A DNA stretch of 64,000 bases from JAJFJD01 sp965228695 (GTDB lineage: Bacteria > Pseudomonadota > Alphaproteobacteria > UBA8366). The translations under genes were made by a program, and so were the position numbers. The stretch lies in the NCBI GenBank assembly GCA_965228695.1, contig CBDDIB010000002.1, positions 4,340,001-4,404,000 on the forward strand. The letters are read 5' to 3'. Numbering within the stretch: the first letter of the stretch is position 1; each line of letters begins with the position of its first letter. Under the pieces are notes generated by a model. That model saw only the letters and a program-made list of their open reading frames with translations, searched no databases and was not told where the DNA came from. Positions 7,789 through 16,881 of the stretch are shown piece after piece.

Positions 7789-9114
7789 GTGCAGCAGATC
7801 CTCGAACAGTTCTTCCACGCGCTGCGCTCGGCCGACGTCAACGTGACGCCCGCCGAGGCAATCGATGCGCACCGGACGCTGGAGACGGTCGGGTACGGCG
7901 ACCGGCAGCTCATGCGGGACGCCCTCTGCGTCGCGCTCGCTAAGACGGAAGGTGAGACCGAGCGGTTTGAACGATGTTTCGACGCATTTTTCAGCCGGGA
8001 CGAATTCGACGTGCCACCGTCGCTGGACGACGCCGACGACGACCTGCTGGCCGACCAGCCGCTGGCGCAGCTCGTGCTACACGGCACAGAAACCGACCTC
8101 GCCCACGCGATGGAACAGGCCGCGGCCGAGGCCGGGGTCACCAACATCCGCTACATGACGCAGCGCGGGCTGATGGTCCGGCGCATCCTCGACGGCATGG
8201 GATTGCGCGAGATGCAGGGCCGCATGTTCGAACTCCGCCAATCGGACGCGCCGGGGGCCGCGGCCACGGCGGATGCCCTGGAACAGGCGCGCGACTACCT
8301 GTTCGATCAGGCACGGCAGTTCATCTCTCGGCAATTCGAGCTTTACGCCCGCCCGGCAAGCACCAAGCTGCATGAGGAAATCCTCGAGGAACGCGCGCTA
8401 TCGGTCGTCGAGCGCCGCGACTTCGAGACCATGCACCGTATCGTCAGGCGTTTGGCGAAGCGGCTCGCCACCCGCTACAACCGCCGGCGCAAGCACACCA
8501 AACGCGGCGTGCTGGACGTGCGGCGCACGCTGCGGCGGAACATGGCGCATGACGGCATCCCTTTCGAGACGGTGTGGAAACAAACCAAGATCGAGCGGCC
8601 GAAGATCGTCGTCATCTGCGACGTCTCGCAATCGGTCGCCGCGACGGCGCGCTTCCTGCTCATGTTCCTCTACTCGCTGAACGAGGTGATCGCCACGCTG
8701 AAGTCCTACGCCTTCTCGGCCAGTCTCAGCGACATCAGCGAGATTCTTGAGGAACAATCCGTCGAGGACGCGATCCCCGAAATTTTGGAGAAGATCGGCT
8801 TTCGGCCGACCGATTACGGCCAGGCGTTCGCCGACTTCGACGAGGCGCATGCCGATACCGTGGACCGGCAAACCACCGTCATCATCCTCGGCGACGGCCG
8901 CACCAACAACACCGACCCACGCCTCGACCTCATGCGCGGTCTGCACAACCGGGCAAAGGCGGTGATCTGGCTGAACCCGGAGCCGGAAACCTTCTGGGGC
9001 AGCGGCGATTCGGAAATGCACCGCTACCGCACCTTCTGCCACGTGGCCAAGACCTGCAACACCATCCTGGACCTGGAACGCATCATCGACGACGTGCTGA
9101 AGAGCTATTACTGA
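7789..9114 (+). CDS. VWA-domain protein, CoxE-like
   Basis: A 441-residue protein starting with GTG at 7789, 7 bases after the MoxR gene. The N-terminal half is helical and charged; a basic stretch (about 221-251, many Arg) precedes a von Willebrand A domain. The metal-ion-dependent adhesion site is DVSQS (278-282), and GDGRTNN lies near 360, as in CoxE proteins. In characterised systems such a VWA protein is the adaptor that brings its MoxR ATPase to the enzyme being matured. The protein is probably cytoplasmic: no signal peptide or membrane segment is seen. The pairing with the upstream MoxR gene is certain from position; the client is not. Confidence 0.85.
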   Translation: MQQILEQFFHALRSADVNVTPAEAIDAHRTLETVGYGDRQLMRDALCVALAKTEGETERFERCFDAFFSRDEFDVPPSLDDADDDLLADQPLAQLVLHGTETDLAHAMEQAAAEAGVTNIRYMTQRGLMVRRILDGMGLREMQGRMFELRQSDAPGAAATADALEQARDYLFDQARQFISRQFELYARPASTKLHEEILEERALSVVERRDFETMHRIVRRLAKRLATRYNRRRKHTKRGVLDVRRTLRRNMAHDGIPFETVWKQTKIERPKIVVICDVSQSVAATARFLLMFLYSLNEVIATLKSYAFSASLSDISEILEEQSVEDAIPEILEKIGFRPTDYGQAFADFDEAHADTVDRQTTVIILGDGRTNNTDPRLDLMRGLHNRAKAVIWLNPEPETFWGSGDSEMHRYRTFCHVAKTCNTILDLERIIDDVLKSYY

Positions 9115-9126
9115 AGCAGGCTTCCA

Positions 9127-9143
9127 GCCGTTAGCTTAACGGC
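9127..9143. terminator. Candidate hairpin at a convergent gene junction
   Basis: GCCGTTA, a three-base loop and TAACGGC form a perfect 7-bp stem lying across the stop codon of the minus-strand cupin gene, 12 bases after the stop of the CoxE-like gene. There is no T-run; it may act as a weak terminator or block read-through between the two convergent genes. Confidence 0.3.
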
Positions 9144-9691
9144 GCCTTATCCGCCGCCGAGGCGCGCTGGGCCAGCCCTTCGTATTTCGACCAATCCAGT
9201 TCCTGCTCCTCCAGCGTGTCCGGATCCCACATTTTCCGCTCCAACCCCAATACGTTGCCGCCATAGACATGCAATCCGATGGCGGGCTGGTCGCTGGTGC
9301 ATTCGGCCACATGGACCGCGCCGGCCGGCATGAAAATCACGTCGCCCCGCGCCAGATCGAGCGAGCGCTCATAGGTCAGCGACCCGTCGTCGTTGCGTTT
9401 ATAGAGCGAATTCTTCTCCGAGCCGGACAGGACCAGAATCGCGGCCCAGGTGCCGTGATCGTGCGGCGGCGTGCGGCGGCCGTCCGGGAACCGCACCTTC
9501 AAAAGGCTGAGATTCGGTGCGCGATAGAAGGCCTGCAATGCATTGCCGCCGCTGCCGGTAAGATAGGACATCGCATCCGCGACCCCGTCCAAGTCATCCT
9601 TGAGTTCGTTGATGACCGCAACCGCCGCCTTATGCGGATAGTCATCGGCGGCTGCTCTAGAAAATCGTGCGACGAGTTCCGCGACGTCCAT
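9131..9691 (-). CDS. Cupin protein, cysteine dioxygenase-like
   Basis: A 186-residue cupin resembling the cysteine dioxygenase/3-mercaptopropionate dioxygenase group, non-haem iron enzymes that oxidise a thiol to a sulfinate. Motif 1 is PHDHGTWAAILVLSG (His-x-His near residue 94, the iron ligands) and motif 2 is the later AGAVHVAE with the third His. No signal peptide is seen. The gene is convergent with the CoxE-like gene. A sulfur link to the nearby TauD-type oxygenases is possible but not shown. Family assignment is fairly sure, the thiol substrate is not. Confidence 0.75.
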   Translation of the reverse strand: MDVAELVARFSRAAADDYPHKAAVAVINELKDDLDGVADAMSYLTGSGGNALQAFYRAPNLSLLKVRFPDGRRTPPHDHGTWAAILVLSGSEKNSLYKRNDDGSLTYERSLDLARGDVIFMPAGAVHVAECTSDQPAIGLHVYGGNVLGLERKMWDPDTLEEQELDWSKYEGLAQRASAADKAPLS

Positions 9692-9859
9692 GTCCTTGCT
9701 CCCAATTTCTGAATTTCCTTAGCGTCCGAAATTACCAGATCGGCTTCAGGCCCGCACCTTCCGCCTGCGCGTATTGGTTGCCATCATTAAGACGCTTGCC
9801 CGCAACCCGCCAAACAGGCATCGTCCGCGAAACGTTGCACAAATTTGGGAGTCGCCTTC

Positions 9860-10705
9860 ATGTTTCGCAGCTTCTTCATCGCCATTTCGGCACTCTTGTT
9901 TGTGGTTTCGGGCGCAAGCGCCGGCACGCTGGACCGAATCAAGGACACGGGCGTGATGAAGATCGGCTATCGAACCGATGCGCCGCCGTTCTCCTACAAG
10001 AACGCCGCCGGTGAATTGGGCGGCTATACGATTGCGCTCTGCCAAGGGGTTGCGCTGCATATCGAGAAGCAGCTCAATCTGAAGAAACTCGCGCTGGAAT
10101 ACGTGCCGGTGACGGCCGAAAACCGTTTCAGGATGATCCAAGACGGTAAGGCCGATTTGCTGTGCGGCGCGACGACGGCGACGCTTTCCCGGCGCGAGAT
10201 CGTCGACTTCTCGCTGCCGACCTTCGTCGACGGCGCCAGTGTCCTGATGCGGAAGGGTGGACCGCAGACCTTCGGCGACCTGGAAGGCCGGAAGGTCGGC
10301 GTGCGCGCCGGAACGACGACCGAGGACGCACTCCGCAACACCGTGAAAGACCTGTCGATGACGGTGCAAACCGTTGCGGTCAAGGACCACAAGGACGGCG
10401 TGGCCAAATTGTTGAGCAACGACATCAGCGCCTATTTCGCCGATCGCGCGATCCTGGTCTATCTCACGGCGGGGAGCGGTGCCGCCGACAAGCTGTTCCT
10501 GTCCAACCAGCAGCTCACCTACGAACCCTACGCACTGGGGCTGCCGAAGGGAGACGGTGATTTCCGCCTCGCGGTCGATCGGGCGCTCAGCCGCATCTAT
10601 CGGTCCGGCGGGATCGGCACGCTGTTCAAGGAAACCTTTGGCGACAATGTTCAGCCGACCGCTGAACTGCAGGCGCTCTATCGGATCAGTTCTCTGCCCA
10701 ACTGA
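9860..10705 (+). CDS. ABC transporter substrate-binding protein, family 3 (amino-acid type)
   Basis: A 281-residue periplasmic solute-binding protein. The ATG at 9860 gives a clear signal peptide (residues about 1-20, ending SGASAG); an in-frame TTG lies 15 bases upstream. The family-3 signature is present: GVMKIGYRTDAPPFSYKN near 33-50, then GYTIALCQGVA, and a second lobe beginning with LEGRKVGVRAGTT. Such proteins deliver polar amino acids or related small acids to an ABC importer. No permease or ATPase gene is adjacent, so this is an orphan binding protein. The stop abuts directly (10705/10706) the stop of the convergent dioxygenase gene. Confidence 0.85.
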   Translation: MFRSFFIAISALLFVVSGASAGTLDRIKDTGVMKIGYRTDAPPFSYKNAAGELGGYTIALCQGVALHIEKQLNLKKLALEYVPVTAENRFRMIQDGKADLLCGATTATLSRREIVDFSLPTFVDGASVLMRKGGPQTFGDLEGRKVGVRAGTTTEDALRNTVKDLSMTVQTVAVKDHKDGVAKLLSNDISAYFADRAILVYLTAGSGAADKLFLSNQQLTYEPYALGLPKGDGDFRLAVDRALSRIYRSGGIGTLFKETFGDNVQPTAELQALYRISSLPN

Positions 10706-11590
10706 TCAGGCGAGCGCCATCCGCGCTTCGGCGTCGGCAGCCGGTGTCCAGCCGTGCTCCATCATCGACGCCCGCCAGTGGATGCGCCGTTCTTCCGGCG
10801 GGTAATCGCCGGTCGCCGCGTGGACCAGGCACCGGTTATCCCAGATGATCAGGTCGTCGACTTGCCATTCATGGCGATAGTCGCCGTTGGGTGATTCGAC
10901 ATAGTCCGTGAGCGTGGCGATCAGGTCGTCGCTCTCCACCTTTTCCAAGCCCGCGATTTCCATGACCTGGCCCGGATTGAAATAGATCGCCTTACGCCCG
11001 GTTTCCGGGTGCACCCGGACCAGCGCGTGCACCGCGGCGGGCCGAACGCGATCCTCTTCCTCCAACAACTGCACTTCGCGTTTCAGCCGGCCACCGTATT
11101 TGTAGGCCGCGCTCCGTCCTTCGATACGTTGCTTCAACGCCGCCGGCAGCGCGTCATAGATGGCATAAGCGTTGGAGAACAGCGTGTCGCCGCCCCGGCT
11201 CGGGATGGCTCGCGCATAGAGCTGCGTCGCTTTGGCCCTGACATAGTCGTAGGACGTGTCGGTGTGCCAAACGGCGCCGCGCTTCACGAGATTGACCGAT
11301 GGCGCCTTTTCCGCCCCCTTCTTCGTGTCGACGATCTTGTTGTCCATCACCATCAGTTCGGGAAGGACGGGGTGGCGACTCTTCTGCACGATATGCGGAC
11401 GGATCGGACCGTAGCGCCGGCCATGGGCGAGGAAATCCTCCATCGCCAGGTCCTGATCGCGAAACACCAGCACGATGTGCCGCAGGAACGCGTCGTAAAT
11501 TTCGGCGAATTCGTCGTCCTTGAGCGACTTGAGATCGACGCCGGTTACCACCGCGCCGAGGTTGGCACTTAGCGGTCGTATTTCGAGCAT
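10706..11590 (-). CDS. TauD/TfdA-family Fe(II)/2-oxoglutarate dioxygenase (copy A)
   Basis: A 294-residue oxygenase. The start at 11590 is chosen because GGAGGAGGG lies just upstream and the family N-terminus (MLEIRPLSANLGAVVTGVDL) begins there. The iron triad is H109-x-D111 (WHTD) and H257 (RCLVHAA); the 2-oxoglutarate Arg is R269 or R273 in the RIHWR segment. TauD-type enzymes hydroxylate a carbon next to sulfonate, ether, halogen or amine groups, releasing the substituent. It is the second gene of a minus-strand pair: the paralogue ends 25 bases upstream. Substrate unknown. Confidence 0.88.
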   Translation of the reverse strand: MLEIRPLSANLGAVVTGVDLKSLKDDEFAEIYDAFLRHIVLVFRDQDLAMEDFLAHGRRYGPIRPHIVQKSRHPVLPELMVMDNKIVDTKKGAEKAPSVNLVKRGAVWHTDTSYDYVRAKATQLYARAIPSRGGDTLFSNAYAIYDALPAALKQRIEGRSAAYKYGGRLKREVQLLEEEDRVRPAAVHALVRVHPETGRKAIYFNPGQVMEIAGLEKVESDDLIATLTDYVESPNGDYRHEWQVDDLIIWDNRCLVHAATGDYPPEERRIHWRASMMEHGWTPAADAEARMALA

Positions 11591-11615
11591 GCGGACCCTC
11601 CTCCGTCTGGCCGAC

Positions 11616-12470
11616 TCACTCCGCCGCCGCACGGCTCCCAGCAGCGGTTTCAGTGATCGATACGCGCCAATGAATGCGATCTTCCTCCGGCGGGTAGTCC
11701 GCAGCGGCGCGATGTACCAGGCAGCGATTGTCCCAGATCACGATATCGCCGGCACGCCATTCGTGGCTGTACTCGGATTCCGGCTGAATCATCCGCTCCG
11801 CGAGTTCGGCGATCAGATCGTCGCTCTGCTGTTCTTCCATCCCATCGATACGGACAATCTTTCCGGGGTCGAAATAGAGCGACCGGCGGCCAGTCTCCGG
11901 ATGGGTGCGGATCATCGGATGCAGTACCGGCGTCCAGTCCCGGTCTTCGGCGTTCAGCAACTCCCGCGATTCGGCGCTGCTGCTGTAGATATACGCGCCC
12001 TTGCGATCCTCCAACTGCGTCTTGAGCCGGTCCGGCAGCGCGTCATAGGCCATGTACATACTGGCGAAATGCGTGTTGCCGCCTCGGCTCGGAACTGCCA
12101 GCGCATAGAGCTGCGTGGCCTTGAACGGCATCTTCTCGTAGGCGCCGTCGGTGTGATATCCGTGCCCGCCGCGCCGGTAGATGCTTTCGATCAACTTGCC
12201 CTTTTCATCGAATTTCCCGGTGCCCAGCATGGTGATTTCCGGATAATCCGGATGCCGGGTCGACTTGGACGGATGCAGGGCGATGCCGCCGTAACGGCGG
12301 CTATAATGAAGAAAATCCTCGATTTCCAGCGCCTGATCCCGCACCACCGTGATGCCGTATTTCAACCAAGCCGCGTAGATCGGCGCGAATCCCTCATCGT
12401 CGAGCGTCTTGACATCGACGTCCGTCACCTCGCCGCCGATATTCGGCCCCATCGGTCGAACTTTGGTCAT
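11616..12470 (-). CDS. TauD/TfdA-family Fe(II)/2-oxoglutarate dioxygenase (copy B)
   Basis: A 284-residue paralogue of the downstream dioxygenase, aligned over the whole length. Iron ligands are H106-x-D108 (YHTD) and H253 (RCLVHRA), with the 2-oxoglutarate Arg in RIHWR near 265-269. It differs most before the HxD motif, where it has a Gly/Arg-rich IYRRGGHG segment, so the two enzymes probably act on different substrates or positions. A Shine-Dalgarno-like GAAGGAG lies just upstream of the ATG. It is divergent from the SDR at 12639 across 168 bases, which may hold a shared control region. Confidence 0.88.
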   Translation of the reverse strand: MTKVRPMGPNIGGEVTDVDVKTLDDEGFAPIYAAWLKYGITVVRDQALEIEDFLHYSRRYGGIALHPSKSTRHPDYPEITMLGTGKFDEKGKLIESIYRRGGHGYHTDGAYEKMPFKATQLYALAVPSRGGNTHFASMYMAYDALPDRLKTQLEDRKGAYIYSSSAESRELLNAEDRDWTPVLHPMIRTHPETGRRSLYFDPGKIVRIDGMEEQQSDDLIAELAERMIQPESEYSHEWRAGDIVIWDNRCLVHRAAADYPPEEDRIHWRVSITETAAGSRAAAE

Positions 12471-12638
12471 CGGATCAGCCTCCTTCTCGGGATTTCCAAC
12501 GGGGACACCTCCGCTCTACAAGGGTAGCCAGCGAACCCGCCAGTGGCAAACCGACGGCCCGACCATCCGACGACACCTTGCCAGCGCCACCATACCTGCC
12601 GATGATCAAGGTCATGAAACCGCAAGCGGGAGGTTCGG

Positions 12639-13427
12639 ATGAAACGGCTCGACGGCAAGAATGCGGTCATCACCGGGGCGGCGTCGGGCGTCGGCCGCGC
12701 CGCCTGCCTGCTGTTTGCGCGCGAAGGCGCTGCGGTCGCCTGCGTCGACATCGAAGCGGAGATGGGCGAAGAAACCGCGGCGATGGTTCGGGCCGAGGGC
12801 GGCGACGCCGTCTTCATCGCCGCCGACCTCGCCGATTCCGCCGCGATCGACGCCATGGCGCGCGCCTGCATGGACTGGCGCAGCGCCATCCATGTTCTGT
12901 TCAACAACGCGGCGATCGCCGCGCGTGGGGAGTTCGAGGACATCACGCTCGCGGACTGGGACCGGCAAATCGCCGTGAACCTGACCGCGCCCTTCCTCTG
13001 CAGCCAGAAATTGCTGCCCGCTCTGAAGGCGGCCAACGGTGCCGCCATCATCCATCACGGATCGATAGATGGAGTGCTCGGGAATCCGACTCTGGTTGCC
13101 TATTCCGCATCCAAGGGCGGCCTGCAACCCCTCACCCATGTGATGGGCTACTGGCTCGCACCGCACGGCATTCGGGTGAACTGCATCAACTCCGGCGCCT
13201 TGCGGGAGAGCAAACAGGGCATCCCCGTTCGGCTCAATGTCGACAACCGCGCCGGCCAGCCGATGAGCGACGTGCAGCGCCGCGCGACACCGATGGCCCG
13301 TCCGGGTTTCGTCGAGGAGGCCGCCGACGCGGCGCTCTACCTTGCCTGCGACGAATCCTCCTATGTAAACGGCAGTGTTGTTACGTTGGACGGCGGCCGT
13401 ACCGGCCTGACGCCGGGGACCTTCTAG
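12639..13427 (+). CDS. Short-chain dehydrogenase/reductase
   Basis: A 262-residue classical SDR. Cofactor motif TGAASGVGR (12-20), structural NNAA (89-92), catalytic S142, Y155 and K159 (YSASK). Asp37-Ile in the second strand suggests NAD preference. The segment after the active site (about 177-225) is longer and lies over the substrate pocket. GGAGG stands about 8 bases before the ATG. It is divergent from the dioxygenase pair and could oxidise an alcohol product of that chemistry. The stop overlaps the stop of holC by four bases (CTAG). Confidence 0.85.
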   Translation: MKRLDGKNAVITGAASGVGRAACLLFAREGAAVACVDIEAEMGEETAAMVRAEGGDAVFIAADLADSAAIDAMARACMDWRSAIHVLFNNAAIAARGEFEDITLADWDRQIAVNLTAPFLCSQKLLPALKAANGAAIIHHGSIDGVLGNPTLVAYSASKGGLQPLTHVMGYWLAPHGIRVNCINSGALRESKQGIPVRLNVDNRAGQPMSDVQRRATPMARPGFVEEAADAALYLACDESSYVNGSVVTLDGGRTGLTPGTF

Positions 13428-13915
13428 GCGCTTGAGCCTCCTTCGGCTTCCGCGTCGCCGTTCGCTTCGGCCTTCACTTCCCAGCGCCCACTGTCATTCT
13501 GCTGCCAATAGGTCATCTTGAACCCGGCGTCCTTGCAGGTCTTCCAGCGGTCGCGCGCACGGATTACGGCCTCGTCGTCGCGGCCGTCGAACATGTCGCA
13601 ACACAGGTCGTAGCTTTCCAGCTTGGACGATTCCGCTCCGTCCACCAGGAACAGAACGGTCGCGTTGTTCGGGTTCTCGTCCTCGTGGGTCAGCCATACC
13701 GGCTGCAGTTCGGGATAGCCTTCGCCGACCGTCCCGTGCGGCAGGAAACCGTCCTTCTTGTAGGTCCAGAGCTGATTGTTCAACGCCCCGACGCGCTGTT
13801 CCGTCCCGATCATCACGACGGCGCGCCAATCGCGCTCCAGCGTCTTTTCCAGAAGCTGCGGCAACGCCCGTTCGAGCGGCAGCCGTTGCAGATGATAGAA
13901 CCGAACCTCCGTCAC
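13424..13915 (-). CDS. holC: DNA polymerase III chi subunit
   Basis: A 163-residue HolC, the accessory subunit that links the clamp loader to single-strand DNA-binding protein. A GTG start at 13915 is used because the family N-terminus (TEVRFYHLQ) begins there; longer frames would run into pepA. Recognisable parts are LERALPQLLEKTLERDWRAV, the segment PHGTVGEGYPELQPVWL and VLFLVDGAE. The last 25 residues are acidic and low-complexity. It follows pepA by 17 bases on the same strand, the order normal in Alphaproteobacteria, so the two are co-transcribed. Confidence 0.88.
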   Translation of the reverse strand: MTEVRFYHLQRLPLERALPQLLEKTLERDWRAVVMIGTEQRVGALNNQLWTYKKDGFLPHGTVGEGYPELQPVWLTHEDENPNNATVLFLVDGAESSKLESYDLCCDMFDGRDDEAVIRARDRWKTCKDAGFKMTYWQQNDSGRWEVKAEANGDAEAEGGSSA

Positions 13916-13932
13916 GATACCGGCGCCCCTTT

Positions 13933-15411
13933 CTACCGCTCGTAATGGTCCTTGATCAGCCGGTCGAGCAGGCGCACGCCGTAGCCGGTCCCGCCCTTCG
14001 GCACCGTATCGGCCGTCTTGTTCGACCAGGCCATGCCCGCGATATCGAGATGGGCCCACGGCACCTTGTTGGTGAAGCGCTGCAGGAACTGCGCCGCGGT
14101 GATCGACCCGGCATCGCGACCGCCGATATTCTTCATATCGGCAATGTCGCTGTTCAGCATCTTGTCATACGCGTCGGCGAGCGGCATTCGCCACACCTTC
14201 TCACCGGTCGACTCGCCCGCCGCCGAGATCCGTTCGCTCAACGTATCGTCGTTGGAGAACATGCCGGCGTATTCGTGGCCGAGGCCAACGATAATGGCGC
14301 CGGTCAGCGTCGCCAGATCGACCATGAACCGCGGCTTGAACCGGTCCTGGCAGTACCAGAGCGCGTCGGCCAGCACCAGCCGGCCTTCGGCATCGGTATT
14401 CAACACTTCGACCGTTTGCCCGGACATCGATTTGACGACATCGCCGGGCCGTTGCGCATTGCCGTCCGGCATGTTCTCGACCAAGCCGATGATGCCGATC
14501 ACATTCGCCTTGGACTTTCGCCCGGCGACGGCCTTCATCAGGCCGGATACGGTTCCCGCGCCGCCCATGTCCCATTTCATGTCCCCCATGCCGGCCGGCG
14601 GCTTGAGCGATATACCGCCGGTGTCGAAGGTCACGCCTTTGCCGACGAAGGCGACCGGTTTGCGCGACTTGGGGCCGCCGTTCCATTGCATCACGACGAG
14701 TTGGCTTTCCCGACGCGACCCTTGTCCGACGCCCAACAGCGACCCCATGCCCAGCTTCGCCATCTGCTTTTCGCCAAGCACCTCGACCTTAACGCCGAGC
14801 GAGGTGAGCTTGCGGACTTCGCGCGCGAAGGTCACCGGGTAAAGCTCATTGGGCGGCTCGGAGACCAGGTCGCGCGTGAAGAACACGCCATCGGCCACCT
14901 TGCTAAGCGGCGCAAACTGCCGACGCGCGGCCGACGCCCCTTTTACCGAAATCTTCAGTGTGGCGAGGCTATGTTTTTTCATCGGCCGCTTCTTGGTGCG
15001 GTACTTCGCGAACTGATAGCTGCGCAGCAACGCGCCGAACGCGACTTGCACCGCCATGTCGCGCAGCCCCTTACCGCCGAAATCGACCGCGATCGATGCC
15101 GTCTTTTCGCCGGCGCTTGCGAGATGGGCGAAGAGTCGACCGCCCAGTTCGGCCTGTTCCCGCTCCGACATTTCCTCCTTGCCGAGGCCGGCCAGCACGA
15201 TCCGGCTCACGTCGAGGCCGGCGGGCGCAACCACATCGAGAATCTGCTTGGCCTTGCCTTCGAAGGAACTTTGCTTCAGCGCCCGCGTCAGCGCACCATC
15301 GGTCGCCTTGTCGACATCCTTGCCGACAACGCCAAGCTTGTTCCCGTGCGGCACACCCAAGACGAGCGCGCCCGATTTGGGTAATGAAGGTTCGGCGAAG
15401 GAAATTTTCAT
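13933..15411 (-). CDS. pepA: Leucyl aminopeptidase (M17)
   Basis: A 492-residue cytosolic M17 aminopeptidase that removes N-terminal residues with two metal ions. Start at 15411 follows GAGGTCCTG; upstream in-frame sequence is not conserved. The C-terminal catalytic domain has GKGVTFDTGG (257-266; K258 and D263 metal ligands), K270, and the signature NTDAEGRL (338-345; D340, E342 and catalytic R344). The N-terminal macro-like domain precedes it (about 1-165). First gene of the pepA-holC pair and divergent from lptF across 294 bases. Confidence 0.93.
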   Translation of the reverse strand: MKISFAEPSLPKSGALVLGVPHGNKLGVVGKDVDKATDGALTRALKQSSFEGKAKQILDVVAPAGLDVSRIVLAGLGKEEMSEREQAELGGRLFAHLASAGEKTASIAVDFGGKGLRDMAVQVAFGALLRSYQFAKYRTKKRPMKKHSLATLKISVKGASAARRQFAPLSKVADGVFFTRDLVSEPPNELYPVTFAREVRKLTSLGVKVEVLGEKQMAKLGMGSLLGVGQGSRRESQLVVMQWNGGPKSRKPVAFVGKGVTFDTGGISLKPPAGMGDMKWDMGGAGTVSGLMKAVAGRKSKANVIGIIGLVENMPDGNAQRPGDVVKSMSGQTVEVLNTDAEGRLVLADALWYCQDRFKPRFMVDLATLTGAIIVGLGHEYAGMFSNDDTLSERISAAGESTGEKVWRMPLADAYDKMLNSDIADMKNIGGRDAGSITAAQFLQRFTNKVPWAHLDIAGMAWSNKTADTVPKGGTGYGVRLLDRLIKDHYER

Positions 15412-15705
15412 CAGGACCTCTCGACGTTCGAATACGGCATGCTTGTTAACAATATCGGGCGGCGGGCGCCACCGCCGGTGCGTGGAAACACCGCACTCTA
15501 TCTTTCCGTCGGAAAATTGAAAGCCCGCGGATTCCTTCCATCTCCAAAAGATAGTTCCGCAACGGGCGAAAGATGGTGCAAACAGCGTTGACCCTTCCAG
15601 CCGGGATCGATACAGGTTGTCCGGTAACGCATTGAAATTCGGACGCGGTCCGCGACCTTGCCGCACCGACTGGCGATTTCACAACGCGGAGCATCATCGA
15701 CAGGT

Positions 15706-16881
15706 ATGAAAAGCATCACCTGGTACATCGTCCGCCAAGTGACAGCCGTAACGCTTTTGGCAGCGTTCGTCCTCTGTTTCATGGTTTGGTTGTTCCGCTC
15801 GTTGGATATCGTCGACATGATGTTGAACCGCGGGCTGGCGCTGGCGGATTTCCTGCACTTTGCATCGTTGCAGCTACCGCGCTTCTTTCTCTTCGTCGGG
15901 CCCATGGCCGTCTTCGGCGCAGCGCTTTTCACCTACAACAAGATGATTTCGGACAGTGAGCTGATCGTCCTCCGCGCGGCGGGCCTTAGTCCGTTCTCCT
16001 TGGCGAAACCCGCTATCATCGTCGGCGCTGTCGTCTCCGTCTTCTCGTTCTTCCTGAGCGTCCATCTCGTGCCCTTGACTTATCGGGAATACAAGGAGCT
16101 CGAGTTCAAGTATCGGCAGGACCTGCCAAAACTCCTGCTACAGGAAGGTGTCTTCACCAACCTGACGAAAGGCATCACGGTGTATTTTCAGGATGTCGGG
16201 GACGAGGGGGAACTACGCAATGTGATTATCCACGACAACCGGAACCGTGCGCAGCCGATGACCTATGTCGCCGAGTGGGGCCGGCTGATGGAATCGCCGG
16301 ATGGCCGATGGCTGGCCGAGCTTTCGAAGGGCAGCGGGCAGGTTCTGAAACGCGGCGCGCCTGAATGCGGCGCCGAACAGGCCGCGGCCGGCGCGGCGAA
16401 CAATTGCGCCTTCCCCCGATTCGAGTACTTCGTCGGCGACCGCGCCGACAACTTCAGCCTCAATCTGTTCGACAGTGACGAGAAACGAACCGGGCGAAAC
16501 ACGCGCGAGTATTTCTTGTTGGAGCTTATAAGAGCAGCGCCGGATAATCCGCGCCGCCCGACCTTCATCGCCGAATTTCACAGTCGGCTGACAAAACCGT
16601 TCCTGCCCCTGACATGCGCCTTACTCGGTGTCGCGATCATCCTGTCGGGCAACTTTAATCGCCGCGGGCAGCTCAAGCTGGTCTTGATCGCAATCGCGGT
16701 CGCCGGCGCGCTCATCATCGGAAGCCATGTTTTGCGGAACTACGCCCCGAAGTTCCCGATATTGAACCTCGCGATGTACGCCAACGTGATTCTGCCGATT
16801 ATTGCGAGCTTGTTCGTGCTGTGGTTCCCGCGCCCGTTGTCGCGGCCGTCCGCGCCGGCGGTGGGCCCACCGGCGTCCTAG
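15706..16881 (+). CDS. lptF: LPS export permease LptF
   Basis: A 391-residue YjgP/YjgQ-family permease of the inner-membrane LptB2FG complex, which extracts LPS from the inner membrane and passes it to LptC/A/D. Three N-terminal membrane segments (about 12-35, 55-80, 100-125) and three C-terminal ones (about 300-385) flank a periplasmic jellyroll (about 130-290). The ATG at 15706 gives the typical N-terminus MKSITWYIVRQ. Normally followed by lptG on the same strand; here three minus-strand genes intervene before lptG at 20325. The stop shares CTAG with the convergent DprE2-like gene. Confidence 0.9.
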   Translation: MKSITWYIVRQVTAVTLLAAFVLCFMVWLFRSLDIVDMMLNRGLALADFLHFASLQLPRFFLFVGPMAVFGAALFTYNKMISDSELIVLRAAGLSPFSLAKPAIIVGAVVSVFSFFLSVHLVPLTYREYKELEFKYRQDLPKLLLQEGVFTNLTKGITVYFQDVGDEGELRNVIIHDNRNRAQPMTYVAEWGRLMESPDGRWLAELSKGSGQVLKRGAPECGAEQAAAGAANNCAFPRFEYFVGDRADNFSLNLFDSDEKRTGRNTREYFLLELIRAAPDNPRRPTFIAEFHSRLTKPFLPLTCALLGVAIILSGNFNRRGQLKLVLIAIAVAGALIIGSHVLRNYAPKFPILNLAMYANVILPIIASLFVLWFPRPLSRPSAPAVGPPAS

